Origin: Lycium barbarum
Lineage: Eukaryota > Streptophyta > Magnoliopsida > Solanales > Solanaceae
Assembly: GCF_019175385.1 (NCBI RefSeq)
Contig: NC_083339.1
Coordinates: forward strand, 32,207,637-32,271,636
Length of the DNA stretch: 64,000 nucleotides
Reading direction: 5' to 3'
Below the pieces are notes generated by a model. The model saw only the letters and a list, made by a program, of their open reading frames with translations, was not told the origin of the DNA and ran no database searches. Numbering within the stretch: the first letter of the stretch is position 1; each line of letters starts with the position of its first letter. This document shows positions 10,273 through 22,965 of this stretch, piece by piece. The position numbers and the translations under genes are program-made.

Positions 10273-13015
10273 TGTTATGTCCCGTGTTTTCGCATAATTG
10301 GAAATCTTGGAAATAATTAAGACTTGTGTGTTATAAGGCAATAATTTGATTTTAGTTAATATGCCTATGTCGTTTATGAAAGTATTGGTACAAAGGCATC
10401 GGGGAAGGCCAAGGGTGAGAGTTGGAGTTTTGGAAATTAGTTTCGGGAATTTCAAAACGAGATTTCAACGAATTGGGCCAAGAAAAATTAGAGAAGAAGT
10501 CACCAAGCCAAGAGGGCTTCGACCGAAACCTAGAGAAAAAAATAATAATTCCAAGCCTTGATTCTAATCCAAAAATCTTGTTCTTCTCATATTCGTAGCA
10601 TATTCAAGACGCTCTTCGACGTGATATAATTGGTTTGGCACGAGAGCAACGTTTGTAGCAAGATTGAAGTTGAAGGAAAAAGGTAAGAATCTTATTCTTT
10701 TGTGTTATGGAATAAGCATATATGTTAGAGTGATGGGAATTGCATAAGAATTATGGAATTGTGGTGTGTGTGTGCATGGCCGTGTGTGTGTGTGAGTAGG
10801 TGTATGGCCGTGAGCCATAGTGTGGTGAAGGGGAGGTGAATTTGATTTTGTTTAGTTTGTTAGTTGCGTCGTTGTGGCATTTATGACATAAATGAATGTT
10901 TAGCGAGTTGAATTGGCATTGAAGATGGTTGCGGGTTTTTATGGGAAATTATATGATTTTTGTATATTCGTATATAATTGTGAAAGTAAGACTTTAAATG
11001 TGAATTATGGTTGTTGTTAATGAATTTGGAATGAAACAATGCAAGTTAGTATGTTCGTCGTAGTTGTGGACGTTTTGAATAGAATATGGAAAGTAGCGGA
11101 TTGCTTAAATTCATGTATATCGTTTGGAATATTATACGAATGTGTTTGAATAACATTGAATGAGTAAATTAATATGATAATGTGGATGTGGTGAAGTTTG
11201 GATGAAAGTTGTTGATTTATGTAGAAAGAAAGAATATTGACGTTAGAGTGATTTTGTTATGACTTGTGATGCTTGTGATATTGTGGGTTGTTGTTGTTGT
11301 TGTTGTTGTATATGGAGCCGAGTTAAGTCTCGGGGTGATATATATATAAGGGAAATGCTGCCGAAATTTCGGTAGACAAAAATGAGGTTAAGTTAATTCT
11401 TAAGCCTTGAAATCCCTAATTGGCAACTTTGACCATTTGCAGATTCTGGGCGAAACGGGACTTGAGTTTTGGGCCAGCGTAAGACGCATATAAGGTATGT
11501 AAGGCTACCCATTCCTTCTTTTGGCATGTCTTAGGTATAATAGGTCGATATTGGAGCACCGAGGGCAATTCTGTTCCTAGAAATCCGAATTGAAATTTAG
11601 TATTATTCATTCAATTGAATTGAATTATAAAACTCCTATTATATTGAAAAGTGATCTAATGTCCGAAACTTTTGTAAATGTAATCAAGTTGCCTCGAGAC
11701 TTCCATGTATGACTCCATAGACCCCGAATGTCCGTGATTCATGTCCGCCACCTCGACTTGACCCGCGGTGGGCCCGCTAGCATCTAGACTTCTTTGTTTG
11801 CTCTATTATTCCCATTCTTGTCTAATGTCGGCAAAACACTTTTGGTTATGAATTTGGCTATCATAAAATAATGTTTGACTGCCACGATATTCTAAACTAT
11901 ATTTTGAACCATAAATACTATGTTGGAAATACTTTTGTGAAACGAACCCCGTATTGACTAGTTATTCGAACTATTTGATTAATGAGTTAGCATATGATAT
12001 TATCAAGTTTCAAAAGGTGTTTTGACTTATAAGTTGCATTGTTTCCTCACGACTCCGCTCGTGCCCTTATTGTGACTTCGTTCACCGGTTCCCGGGCCGG
12101 TTATGATTCGTGCGCGCTTTGATAAATTCGGCCGTATGCTGTGTTACGGTTCCCGAGACCTCGCCATAGGGCCGGGTTTCGTTTGGAGTTATGTTTGGAT
12201 ATGGCTGGTGATATGCTATGCTGATATATGTGCTCGGGGATGTACGGAGATTTGAACCTTCCGGTGTTATGCTGTGTGTGGCACCAGCGTCAGAATGGTG
12301 ACCACGTTCCTGAGCTTTGCATGATTTTGTTTGCATTACGAATATATGGTTTTGATACAGATATTGATATACTGTTCGGTATTTCCCCTTTTGTATCCTG
12401 TTTGTTTTCAGTTATGGCTCATATTTCTGTACTCTATGCTTTACATACTCAGTACGTCTTTCGTACTGACCCCCTTTCTTCGGGGGCTGCGTTTCATGCC
12501 CGCAGGTACAGACACAGGTGATCCATCACTGTAGGCTCCACTTTCTGCTATTTCAGAGTACTCCCTTTTGATCCGGAGTCCATTTTTGGTACATACATCT
12601 TTTGTTATGTATATATTTCTGTATATCTGACTATTTGGGTACGGAGGGGCCCTGTCCCGTCATATGATTCTGTCGGTCTGTTTAGAGGTCTGTGGACATG
12701 TTTGTGGGTTGGGTCTTTCTGTACGGATGTGTGTATATGATGTGTTTGGGCGATCCCATTCGCCGCGGCGGCCGGTCCGCATATGTTTACATGTTGCCTT
12801 GTTGGCCGGTGTGGCCTTTGTTGGTATTTTCTGTGCGCAGGGTTATTTTGGATAGTCTGTAAAACAAAGGAAACTCTGCCGAAATTTTTCTGGAAATTAT
12901 CTAAATTTAGAACATAGCCTTGGCGGCTTCTGCTATATACTTGAATGCATTTGATAGATGGGTTTGGGTGCCCAGATCGGGCACTAGTCACGGCCTACGG
13001 GGTTGGGTCGTGACA
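10273..13015 (+). repeat. A1 5' LTR (2743 bp, 145 bp shorter than the 3' LTR)
   Basis: The LTR starts TGTTATGTCC and ends TCGTGACA, then the primer site follows. It matches the 3' LTR except for a missing segment after 10488 that corresponds to about 18376-18530 there. That segment holds the TATA-like stretch. A GT-rich run lies near 10760, the CCGAAATTTCGG palindrome at 11361-11372 and the hairpin module at 12449-12486. Confidence 0.95.
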
Positions 13016-13019
13016 AAAG

Positions 13020-13033
13020 TGGTATCAGAGCAG
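13020..13033 (+). other. A1 primer-binding site (tRNA-Met)
   Basis: TGGTATCAGAGCAG begins four bases after the LTR end. Plant gypsy and copia elements use this complement of the initiator tRNA-Met 3' end to start minus-strand synthesis. Confidence 0.9.
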
Positions 13034-13184
13034 TCTGTCCTCGGAATGTCTACAGGCCGTGTTTCGTAGAGTCTTGTTTATCGGTGTGTTGTGCACCACA
13101 TCTATAAACAGGAGGCTACATGGCATTTAGGGCTACATGGCATTTAGGATGATTTTGATCTGATTCGTTGTTGTGTTTGCAGTG

Positions 13185-14384
13185 ATGCCTCCGAAGAAGG
13201 CAACAGCGGCCCAAAAGGGCAAGGCAGGGATGGCAGGCACTAGTCAGGTACAGCGAGTTACCCGGGCTCGTGTTTATGATTTGCCCAAGGTTGTGCCCCA
13301 TTCAGAGGGATCCGCTACACCACCACCGGCGGAGCCTGGAGCAGGTCTATCAGCAGCTCCAAGGGCCCGAGTACCCGCACCCGAGCCTCCAGCTCCTCAG
13401 CCAGGGGCGGAGGACAGGACACTGAGAGAGGCTGTGCAGTTATTGACCACACTTGTAGTGGGGCAGGCTCGCAGACGCGGGTGGAGAGATGATGACGATG
13501 ACGACAGGCGTGACAGCCTGAGGGTTCGAGAGTTCCTATTATATGGCCCTCCAGAGTTTTTCGGGTCTAAGCCCGACGAGGACCCCCATGACTTTATTCG
13601 GGGGATACGGCGCTCACTAGATTTGGTCAGAGCTTCAGAGACTGAGTCTATTGAGTTGGCTTCGCATAGACTACGGGATGTTGCTGCTCACTGGTATGAG
13701 TCCTGGGATCTATCCAGGGGTGAGGGTGCTACCCCAGCTACTTGGGACGAGTTCGTGACTGCCTTCACTCACCACGTTTTGCCCCCAGAGTTACGACGGG
13801 CGCGGGTTGACTGATTTTTGCATCTGCAGCAGAGGGGTCGGAGCGTTCGTGAGTATAATATGGAGTTTGATTCTTTGGCCCGGTATGCACCTCCCAGAGT
13901 AGCAGATATGGCCGATCGGATGCACAGATACGTGATGGGGTTAGACCGCTATTTGATTGATGGCTTTATGGCGGTGGCATTGCAGGCAGACATGGATATT
14001 GCCCGACTCTAGGCTTATGCCCTGGGTATGGAGGACCGACATAGAGCTGATTATTCCAGCAGAGATCGGGACAGGAGGCCGCCCAAGAGGGCCAGATCCG
14101 CAGGTTATTATGGAGATTCTCGAGGCGGACAGCCTCAGCAGCAGCAGTCAGGCAGACATCCTCCTCCGGCAGGCCGGGGTACACAGCCAGCCGGTAGGAG
14201 ATTTGACAGTGCAGGACAGTCTGGGGCCGGTCAGAGCTCCAGAGCATCAGGGTCACAGATAGCCAGAGGTCCCAGCCAGCCCAGACCACCCAGGCCCCGT
14301 TGTTCCCATTGAGGGAAATCGCACCCGGGAGAGTGTTATCGACTTACTGGAGCCTGTTTTTCATGCGGCGGTCAGGGCCATATT
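13185..14384 (+). pseudogene. A1 gag (capsid and nucleocapsid), three stops
   Basis: The start is the ATG at 13185 (MPPKKATAAQKGK), because D-family copies begin with the same MPP-K motif. A frame-extending ATG at 13173 is less likely. A proline-rich N-terminal part is followed by the retrotransposon gag domain (from PPEFFGSKPDEDP through the FVTAF block to LARYAP). After this comes a basic, glutamine-rich linker, then a C-x2-C...H...C half-knuckle that has lost one Cys to a stop. The frame is interrupted by TGA at 13812, TAG at 14010 and TGA at 14310. There is no frameshift, and all segments share one frame with pol. The product would form the virus-like particle. Confidence 0.9.
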
Positions 14385-17297
14385 ATGCGAGATTGTCCGT
14401 TGGCGAGCGGTTCTGGTAGTGTAGCTCAGCCGACAGGATCAGCTGCTGGTTCATCATCTGCTCCATCAGTTGCACGCCCTGCGGGGCGAGGTATGCCTGC
14501 ACCGGTGGGACGCGGTCGAGGTCGTGGCAGTGCTTCATGTTCTAGCGGTCCCTCGAACGGCATATATGCATTATCCAGTCGCCAGGACCAGGAGGCTTCA
14601 CCAAATGTCATCACAGGTACATTACTGGTTTTCTCCAGATCTGTATATGCACTGATTGATCCCGGTTCTACTTTATCATATATTTTCCCGCTCGTTGCTA
14701 GTAAAATTGGGATAGTGTCTGAGCCTATAGAGCCATTTGAGGTAGCTACCCCGGTCGGGGATTGTATTATAGCGAGGCAGGTATACAGGGATTGTTCTGT
14801 GACTATATGTGATCGCTGCACTAAAGCTGATTTGATAGAATTAGATATGCTGGAATTTGATGTCATTATGGGTATGGACTGGTTGGCTTCCTGTTATGCT
14901 AATGTTGACTGCCAGAAAAAGGTAGTCCATTTTCAGTTTCCAGGGGAACCAGTTATAGAGTGGTTCGGGTCTACGACATCGCCGAGGGGTAAGTTTATTT
15001 CGTACCTCAAGGCTAAGAAGATGATTCAGAAAGGTTACATCTATCATTTGGTTCGTGTGCACGTTACTACAGCCGAGACACCTACTCTTCAGTCTATTCC
15101 GGTTGTTAGTGAGTTCCCAGATGTGTTTCCAGATGAGCTTCCGGGTCTTCTGCCTGAACGGGAGATAGATTTCACTATAGACTTGTTGCCGGATACGCAG
15201 CCTATATCTATTCCTCCGTACAGAATGGCACCGGCTGAATTGAAGGAATTGAAAGAGCAGCTAAAAGATCTGTTAGATAAAGGCTTTATCAGACCCAGTA
15301 CATCACCCTGGGGAGCGCCGGTATTATTTGTAAGAAAGAAAGATGGGTCACTGCGAATGTGTATCGATTATCGACAATTAAATAAGGTGACTATAAAGAA
15401 TAAATATCCCCTCCCCCGGATTGATGATTTGTTTGATCAGTTGCAGGGTTCTAAATATTTTTCAAAGATAGATTTGCGCTCGGGTTATCATCAGGTGCGA
15501 GTGCGAGAATCAGATATCCCGAAGACTGCTTTCAGGACCCGGTACGGGCATTATGAATTCAAAGTGATATCTTTCGGGCTGACTAATGCTCCAGCGGTAT
15601 TCATGGATCTGATGAATCGAGTATTTCGACCTTTCCTGGATATGTTCGTGATTGTGTTTATCGATGATATTTTGATTTATTCACGATCAGCAGAGGAGCA
15701 TTCAGATCATTTGAGAATAGTACTTGGTATTCTTCGGCAACAAAAATTATATGCTAAATTTTCCAAATGTGAATTCTGGTTAACTTCTGTGGCATTCTTG
15801 GGGCATATTGTCGGAGCAGATGGTATTCGGGTCGATACGCAGAAAATTGAAGCTGTACAGAATTGGCCCAGGCCTACTACACCGACAGAGGTTCACAGTT
15901 TTTTGGGGTTAGCCGGATATTATCGGAGGTTCGTGGAAAATTTTTCTTCTATTGCGGCACCACTAACGAAGCTTACTCAGAAAGCAGCAAAATTTCAGTG
16001 GACTGATGCCTGCGAGCGCAACTTTCAGATGTTGAAAGAAAAATTAATTACAACTCCAGTTTTAGCCCTTCCAGAAGGATCAGACGGGTATGTTGTCTAT
16101 TGTGATGCCTCTGGTATTGGGATAGGCTGTGTGTTGATGCAGCACGGTCGAGTTATAGCCTATGCCTCCCGGCAGCTCAGACCGCATGAGAAGAATTACC
16201 CCACTCATGATCTTGAGTTGGCCGCGGTGATTCACGCTTTGATGATTTGGCGGCACTATTTATATGGGGTCCATGTTGATATTTATACGGACCATAAGAG
16301 TCTCCAGTATATTTTTAAGCAGAAGGAACTGAATTTGCGGCAGAAAAGATGGCTTGAATTATTGAAAGATTATGACATTGATATTCTATACCATCCTGGG
16401 AAAGCCAATGTGGTAGCGGATGCACTTAGCCGCAAGTCTATGGGGAGCTTGGCTGATGTACCACCTGGTAAGAAAGATTTGGTTCGTGAAATTCATCAGT
16501 TGGCCAGCCTTGGAGTTTGTTTGGCAGATTCTGGAGATTCTGTGATTTCTGTTCGTGCAGTTGCTGAATCATCTATTATAGAAGAAGTAAAGCAGCGACA
16601 GTTTGAGGATCCTATTCTGGTTCAGTACAGAGATGTGGCTCTTAATAAAGAAAAGACTCCGTTTGAAATTTCTCCTGAAGGGGTATTATTATATGAAGGC
16701 AGATTCTGTGTACCGGATGTTGCAGGCTTACGGCGACAAATCATGGGCGAGGCGCATAATGCACGGTATTCTGTTCATCCTGGTTCCACTAAAATGTATC
16801 ATGATCTCAGAAGTTTGTATTGGTGGGACGGTATGAAGAAAGATATTGCAGAGTTCGTTGGTCAGTGCCCAAATTGTCAGCAAGTTAAAATTGAACATCA
16901 GAAGCCCGGTGGATTATTACAGGAGATGGAAATTCCAGCCTGGAAATGGGAGATGATTAATATGGATTTCGTTGTTTGGTTACCGCGCACTCCACGCAGA
17001 TATGATTCGATTTGGGTTATTGTTGATAGATTGACGAAATCAACCTATTTTCTTCCGGTCCGGACTACTTATTCGGCAGAGGATTATGCGAAGTTATATA
17101 TCAGAGAGATAGTCAGACTTCACGGAGTCCCTGTATCTATAATTACTGACCGAGGTGCCCAGTTTACGGCAAATTTCTGGAGGTCATTTCAGGAGGGATT
17201 AGGGACTCAGGTGAGCCTCAGTATAGCTTTTCATCCTCAGTCCGACGGGCAGGCCGAGCGCACTATTCAGATGCTGGAAGATATGTTGCGGGCCTGA
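14385..17297 (+). pseudogene. A1 pol: protease, reverse transcriptase, RNase H, integrase (970 open codons)
   Basis: This is the longest open stretch in the window. It starts inside the CCHC knuckle ([14 protein letters not shown], Cys at 14355 to Cys at 14394). The protease motif ALIDPGST has its Asp at 14658. Reverse transcriptase runs from about LPPYRMAP-like residues to the FIDD box (Asp pair 15663-15668). RNase H has [11 protein letters not shown] near 16284. Integrase has an H-H-C-C finger ending CPNC near 16876, then catalytic Asp 16965, Asp 17148 and Glu 17256, a DDX35E spacing. All catalytic residues are present. A TGA at 17295 cuts off the integrase C-terminus. The ATG at 14385 is only the first Met after a stop and not a real start. 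Confidence 0.92.
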
Positions 17298-18026
17298 GTT
17301 ATTGATTTCAGAGGCAGCTGGGATGATCATTTGCCGCTTATTGAATTTGCTTATAATAATAGTTATCACTCCAGCATTCAGATGGCACCGTACGAAGCAC
17401 TTTATGGCAGGAAATGCAGATCTCCTATTGGGTGGTTCGATGTGGGCGAAACCAAATTAATTGGGCCAGATGTGATCCAGGAAGCAGTGGATAAAGTAAA
17501 ACTTATTCGGGAGCGATTATTGGCTGCACAGAGTCGACAGAAAGCATATGCAGACAGACGACGTCGACCATTAGAGTTCCATATTGGCGACTGGGTATTT
17601 CTGAAGGTGTCGCCTATGAAGGGTGTCATGAGATTCGGTAAAAAGGGTAAGTTAAGCCCGCGGTATATCGGGCCGTATCCGATCATTCGGAAGATAGGCT
17701 AGGTCGCCTATGAGCTAGACTTACCATCCGATTTGGAGGCACTGCACCCGGTATTTCATGTGTCCATGCTACGAAAATGTATCGGTGATCCTTCCAGAAT
17801 ATTCCCAGTGGATGATATCCAGGTAACGGAGTATTTGTCTTAAGAAGAGCAGCCTATAACTATTCTGGATCGACAAGTCTGGAGACTACGCACTAAGGAG
17901 GTGCCTTCTGTTAAAGTCCTGTGGCGCAACAACAACCGGGAAGAAATGACCTGGGAGGCAGAGGATGAGATGAAGAAGAAATACCCCCACTTATTTTCTA
18001 CGCCCACATGTAATTTAAACTTTTAA
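17298..18026 (+). pseudogene. A1 pol C-terminus: integrase tail and chromodomain-like end, two stops
   Basis: This continues in the same frame after the TGA at 17295. It holds [14 protein letters not shown], the KCRSPIGW block, the GPY/F-like VFLKVSPMKGVMRFG, HPVFHVSMLRKC and a final REEMTWEAEDEMKKKYPHLF. Two more stops interrupt it: TAG at 17700, where A0 has a Glu codon, and TAA at 17841, where A0 has a Tyr codon. The normal TAA is at 18024. Confidence 0.9.
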
Positions 18027-18117
18027 GCTTGTTGTATTGATTAATGAATGAATTATGTGTGCTAGTTATAAAGAGAGACTCCCCCGTTATGCTCATAAGA
18101 CTTTATAAGACTAATTT

Positions 18118-18154
18118 AACATTCAGGGACGAATGTTCTAAAAGGGGGGCAGAA
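18118..18154 (+). other. A1 pre-PPT hairpin and polypurine tract
   Basis: AACATTCA, loop GGGA, CGAATGTT has one mismatch in the stem. A purine tract follows (AAAA, six G) but is broken by one C before AGAA. An unbroken tract is seen in A0. Confidence 0.8.
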
Positions 18155-21042
18155 TGTTATGTCCCGTGTTTTCGCATAATTGGAAATCTTGGAAATAATT
18201 AAGACTTGTGTGTTATAAGGAAATAATTTGATTTTAGTTAATATGCCTATGTCGTTTATGAAAGTATTGGTACAAAGGCATCGGGGAAGGCCGAGGGTGA
18301 GAGTTGGAGTTTCGGAAATTAGTTTCGGGAATTTCAAAACGAGATTTCAACGAATTGGGCCAAGAACAATTAGAGAAAAATTTGGGCACAAGACCAAGGG
18401 GTGGCCGGCCAAGAGGCCTTGGCCCAAGCCCCATTTAATGGTCATGTGAGTTTCATGTGATCACTTAATCATCAAAATATATATTCATATATATCCATTG
18501 GAAAGTTCAAGAAACCAAACAAAAATTTGAAGTCACCCAGCCAAGAGGGCTTCGGCCGAAAACTAGAGAAAAAAAAATTTCCAAGCCTTGATTCTAATCC
18601 AAAAATCTTGTTCTTCTCATATTCGTAGCATATTCAAGACGCTCTTCGACGTGATATAATTGGTTTGGCACGAGAGCAACGTTTGTAGCAAGATTGAAGT
18701 TGAAGGAAAAAGGTAAGAATCTTATTCTTTTGTGTTATGGAATAAGCATATATGTTAGAGTGATGGGAATTGCATAAGAATGATGGAATTGTGGTGTGTG
18801 TGTGCATGGCTGTGTGTGTGTGTGAGTAGGTGTATGGCCGTGAGCCATAGTGTGGTGAAGGGGAGGTGAATTTGATTTTGTTTAGTTTGTTAGTTGCGTC
18901 GTTGTGGCATTTATGACGTAAATGAATGTTTAGCGAGTTGAATTGGAATTGAAGATGGTTGCGGGTTTTTATGGGAAATTATATGATTTTTGTATATTCG
19001 TATATAATTGTGAAAGTAAGACTTTAAATGTGAATTATGGTTGTTGTTAATGAATTTGGAATGAAACAATGCAAGTTAGTATGTTCGTCGTAGTTGTGGA
19101 CGTTTTGAATGAGAATATGGAAAGTAGCGGATTGCTTAAATTCATGTATATCGTTTGGAATATTATTGGAATGTGTTTGAATAACTTTGAATGAGTAACT
19201 GAATATGATAATGTGGATGTGGTGAAGTTTGGATGAAAGTTGTTGATTTATGTAGAAAGAAAGAATATTGACGTTAGAGTGATTTTGTTATGACTTGTGA
19301 TGCTTGTGATATTGTGGGTTGTTGTTGTTGTTGTTGTATATGGATCCGAGTAAAGTCTAGGGGTGATATATATAAGGGAAATGCTGCCGAAATTTCGGTA
19401 GACAAAAATGAGGTTAAGTTAATTCTTAAGCCTTGAAATCCCTAATTGGCAACTTTGACCATTTGCAGATTCTGGGCGAAACGGGACTTGAGTTTTGGGC
19501 CAGCGTAAGACGCATATAAGGTATGTAAGGCTACCCATTCCTTCTTTTGGCATGTCTTAGGTATACTAGGTCGATATTGGAGCCCCGAGGGCAATTCTGT
19601 TCCTAGAAATCCGAATTGGAAATTTAGTATTATTCGTTCAATTGAATTGAATTATAAAACTCTTATTATATTGAAAAGTGATCTAATGTCCGAAACTTTT
19701 GTAAATGTAATCAAGTTGCCTCGAGACTTCAATGTATGATTCCATAGACCCCGAATGTCCGTGATTCATGTCTGCCACCTCGACTTGACCCGCGGTGGGC
19801 CCGCTAGCATCGAGACTTCTTTGTTTGCTCTATTATGCCCATTCTTGTCTAATGTCGGCAAAACACTTTTGGTTATGAATTTGGCTATCATAAAATAATG
19901 TTTGACTGCCACGATATTCTAAACTATATTTTGAACCATAAATACTATGTTGGAAATACTTTTGTGAAACGAACCCCGTATTGACTAGTTATTCGAACTA
20001 TTTGATTAATGAGTTAGCATATGATATTATCAAGTTTCAAAAGGTGTTTTGACTTATAAGTTGCATTGTTTGCTCACGACTCCGCTCGTGCCCTTATTAT
20101 GACTTCGTTCACCGGTTCCCGGGCCGGTTATGATTCGTGCGCGCTATGATAAATTCGGCCGTATGCTGTGTTACGGTTCCCGAGACCTCGCCATAGGGCC
20201 GGGTTTCATTTGGAGTTATGTTGTGATATGGCTGGTGATATGCTATGCTGATATGTGTGCTCGGGGATGTACGGAGATTAGACCCTTCCGGTGTTATGCT
20301 GTGTGTGGCACCAGCGTCGGAGTGGTGACCACGTTCCTGAGCTTTGCATGATTTTGTTTGCATTACGAATATATGGTTTTGATACAGATTTTGATATACT
20401 GTTCGGTATTTCCCCTTTTGTATCCTCTTTGTTTTCAGTTATGGCTCATATTTCTATACTCTATGCTTTACATACTCAGTAAATCTTTCATACTGACCCC
20501 CTTTCTTCGGGGGCTGCGTTTCATGCCCGCAGGTACAGACACAGGTGATCCATCACTGTAGGCTCCACTTTCTGCTATTTCGGAGTACTCCCTTTTGATC
20601 CGGAGTCCACTTTTGGTACGTACATCTTTTGTTATGTATATATTTCTGTATATCTGACTATTTGGGTATGGCGGGGCCCTGTCCCGTCATATGATTCTGT
20701 CGGTCAGTTTAGAGGTCTGTGGACATGTTTGTGGGTTGGGTCTTTCTGTACGGATGTGTGTATATGACGTGTTTGGGCGATCCCATTCGCCGCGGCGGCC
20801 GGTCCGCATATGTTTACATGTTGCCTTGTTGGCCGGTGTGGCCTTTGTTGGTATTTTCTGTGCGCAGGGTTATTTTGGATAGTCTGTAAAACAAAGGAAA
20901 CTCTGCCGAAATGTTTCTAGAAATTATCTAAATTTAGAACATAGCCTTGGCGGCTTCTGCTATATACTTGAACGCATTTGATAGATAGGTTTGGGTGCCC
21001 AGATCGGGCACTAGTCACGGCCTACGGGGTTGGGTCGTGACA
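18155..21042 (+). repeat. A1 3' LTR (2888 bp)
   Basis: The LTR starts TGTTATGTCC and ends TCGTGACA, followed by CAAAG. It retains the segment lost from the 5' LTR. Its hairpin module (20476-20513) has decayed in the first stem (TCAGTAA facing ATACTGA). Confidence 0.95.
18474..18496 (+). promoter_or_regulatory. A-family LTR TATA-like segment
   Basis: An A/T run with ATATATA and TATATAT repeats lies about 320 bp into the LTR. A0 has the counterpart near 988. It is absent from the A1 5' LTR, which is the copy that would drive transcription. Confidence 0.5.
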
Positions 21043-22277
21043 CAAAGGTTTATGGTATTGTAAGCTTTTATGACAATAACGACGGATATGTTTCACAACG
21101 ACATTGATGATGTTGAGGATGAGAATATTTCCATGATGACCATGATAAGAATTATTTCATGTTCGAAAGGTACTTGATATGGTTATTGCTTTGATTTTCC
21201 AAAAATAGCTTCTGAAACGTTCATAGAAGGTTCTGTACTTCAAACGCTCATAACTTTCTTATACTAAATCGGATTGACCCGAAACTTGTTTCTGAGCCTT
21301 CAGGTGTCGGTTTACGTATGCTGTTATTCATTGCTCGTCTGATCTTATAATAATTGTTCCTTCAAGGTTAGACAAATCGGCCATTGTTATTCCATAATGT
21401 AATCGGAGGCTACCGACCTTACGTCATTCCGAAGGATACATGACTTTCTTTGGGCTCTCATGCATGCTGCTTATATGATATATGTACATGATATATGGGG
21501 GATATAGGGAAAAGGGCCATATGTTGCGCTATAGACGCATTGCCACCTGGTCAGTTGGCGTAATATCATCCCGGACGCGGGGTGCCCGGACGCGGGACAT
21601 ATGTGGGGGAGCCGACGTATTCGGCGCTATGACATGTTCTATTTTCTATATATGGACAAGAAATGTTTTTCAAAGAAAGCAAAGCATGCATGGCATCCGC
21701 CCTAAGAGGCACTCATATGTACAGGTTACTCTTTTACCTCATGATATGCTCCGTATTTCCATTCTGTTATTATTCATATTTACATCCCTTACTACGTTAC
21801 TATTCATGCCTTACATACTCAGTACATTGCTCGTACTGACCCCCTTTCTTCGGGGGCTGCGTTTCATGCCGCGCAAGTACACCCAGATGAGCTGAAGCTA
21901 TTATAGAAGATGTTCCAGCGGAGTTGGCAAGCTTCACTTGTTCCTGGAGTGGTGCCGAGTCAGAGTATGTGTGCTATGATGTCTGAGTAGTGTTAGAGAC
22001 TTTGCAGACAGAGTCGTGGGTGTAGTATGTCAGTTTTGAAAGCGGCCTCACCAGCCGATGTGTCTTTATATTTTATGTTACAGACTCCACATGACCACAA
22101 ATTTTGTTTTATTTGAGAACAACGAAAGAAACATTCTGGAAGCTTAACTATGTTTTTCATTTCTTATTGATGTAAGAGTCTAATGAGATTAAGAATGCGA
22201 TAAGAGTCAGCGGGTTCGCTCGGCTCCGAATATGGGGTCGGTTGCCCATCACACCCTAGTAAAGTCGGGGTGTGACA
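21043..22277 (+). repeat. B1/B2 shared LTR, right part
   Basis: This begins with the second CAAAG duplication of A1 and continues the B LTR broken at 10272. It ends GTGTGACA and is followed by a primer site. The hairpin module is at 21819-21856. It serves as the 3' LTR of B1 and the 5' LTR of B2. Confidence 0.9.
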
Positions 22278-22280
22278 TAG

Positions 22281-22294
22281 TGGTATCAGAGCAG
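22281..22294 (+). other. B2 primer-binding site (tRNA-Met)
   Basis: TGGTATCAGAGCAG begins three bases after the LTR end, identical to the A1 and D3 sites. Confidence 0.9.
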
Positions 22295-22965
22295 GTCGTC
22301 CTAGGGGTTGTCTGCAAAGTCGTGTCCAGTAGAGTCCTGTTTATGGGTGTGAAGCCGGCCACATTTATAAACAGGAGGCTACGGGGCATCTAGGGATTGT
22401 TGACCTTCTTTCTGTCTTAGATCGTGCGATAGAGCCAAGTCATAGGAAAATGGAATTTCTTATACAAACCTTACATACGACGGAAGAAGGTGAGAAGTGA
22501 TATGGAAAGTCACAAGGGTAAGTATTGGTATTCTGTTCTGTTACCTGGAACTGGAAACACTGGATGGCTGAAATGTGTTATATAGCCATATGTTCTGTGA
22601 GGTATTGTCGATATTTGCTGTGTACAGATCTTGAGTAGTAGGAGTGGTAAAGGTGGTTCTGCCAGAATGGGTACGCCTAACAGGAAGAAGCGTGGGTAGG
22701 AAATACTGTAAATAGGCAATAAGTGAGATGCGTTGTTTTAGAAAGGTTATGGATTTGGCATGGCGATGAAGGTGCGATCACTACCATCGGGAATCTGGGA
22801 ATCCAGGACGAAAGATAGTTATGCACGTAAGCGAAAGATGAAGGTTGAGGGTCGAAAGGGGTAAAATAGTAATTGTAAAGGAGAAAGACGTGTTACGAGA
22901 GTGTCTCGGGATCTGTAAGACCTCGACTCGCTCCAGATCATGTAATGGAGGTCATGTGAGAAAGC

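Larger units (their letters stand above)
10273..21042 (+). mobile_element. A1: complete A-family chromovirus element with TSD
   Basis: This has two LTRs (10273-13015 and 18155-21042), a tRNA-Met primer site, a single gag-pol frame and a polypurine tract, all bounded by 5-bp duplications CAAAG. The insertion splits a B LTR, and an uninterrupted copy at 27898-27912 shows the empty site. The first 215 bp of the two LTRs differ at about three positions by eye, so the insertion is fairly young. It is not autonomous, because gag-pol has six in-frame stops and the 5' LTR has lost its likely TATA segment. Confidence 0.95.

Noticed and set aside
14426..14866. Frames antisense to pol (also 13966-14289, 34691-35098, 61887-62192)
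   Set aside because: They are shadows of the conserved gag-pol frame on the opposite strand.
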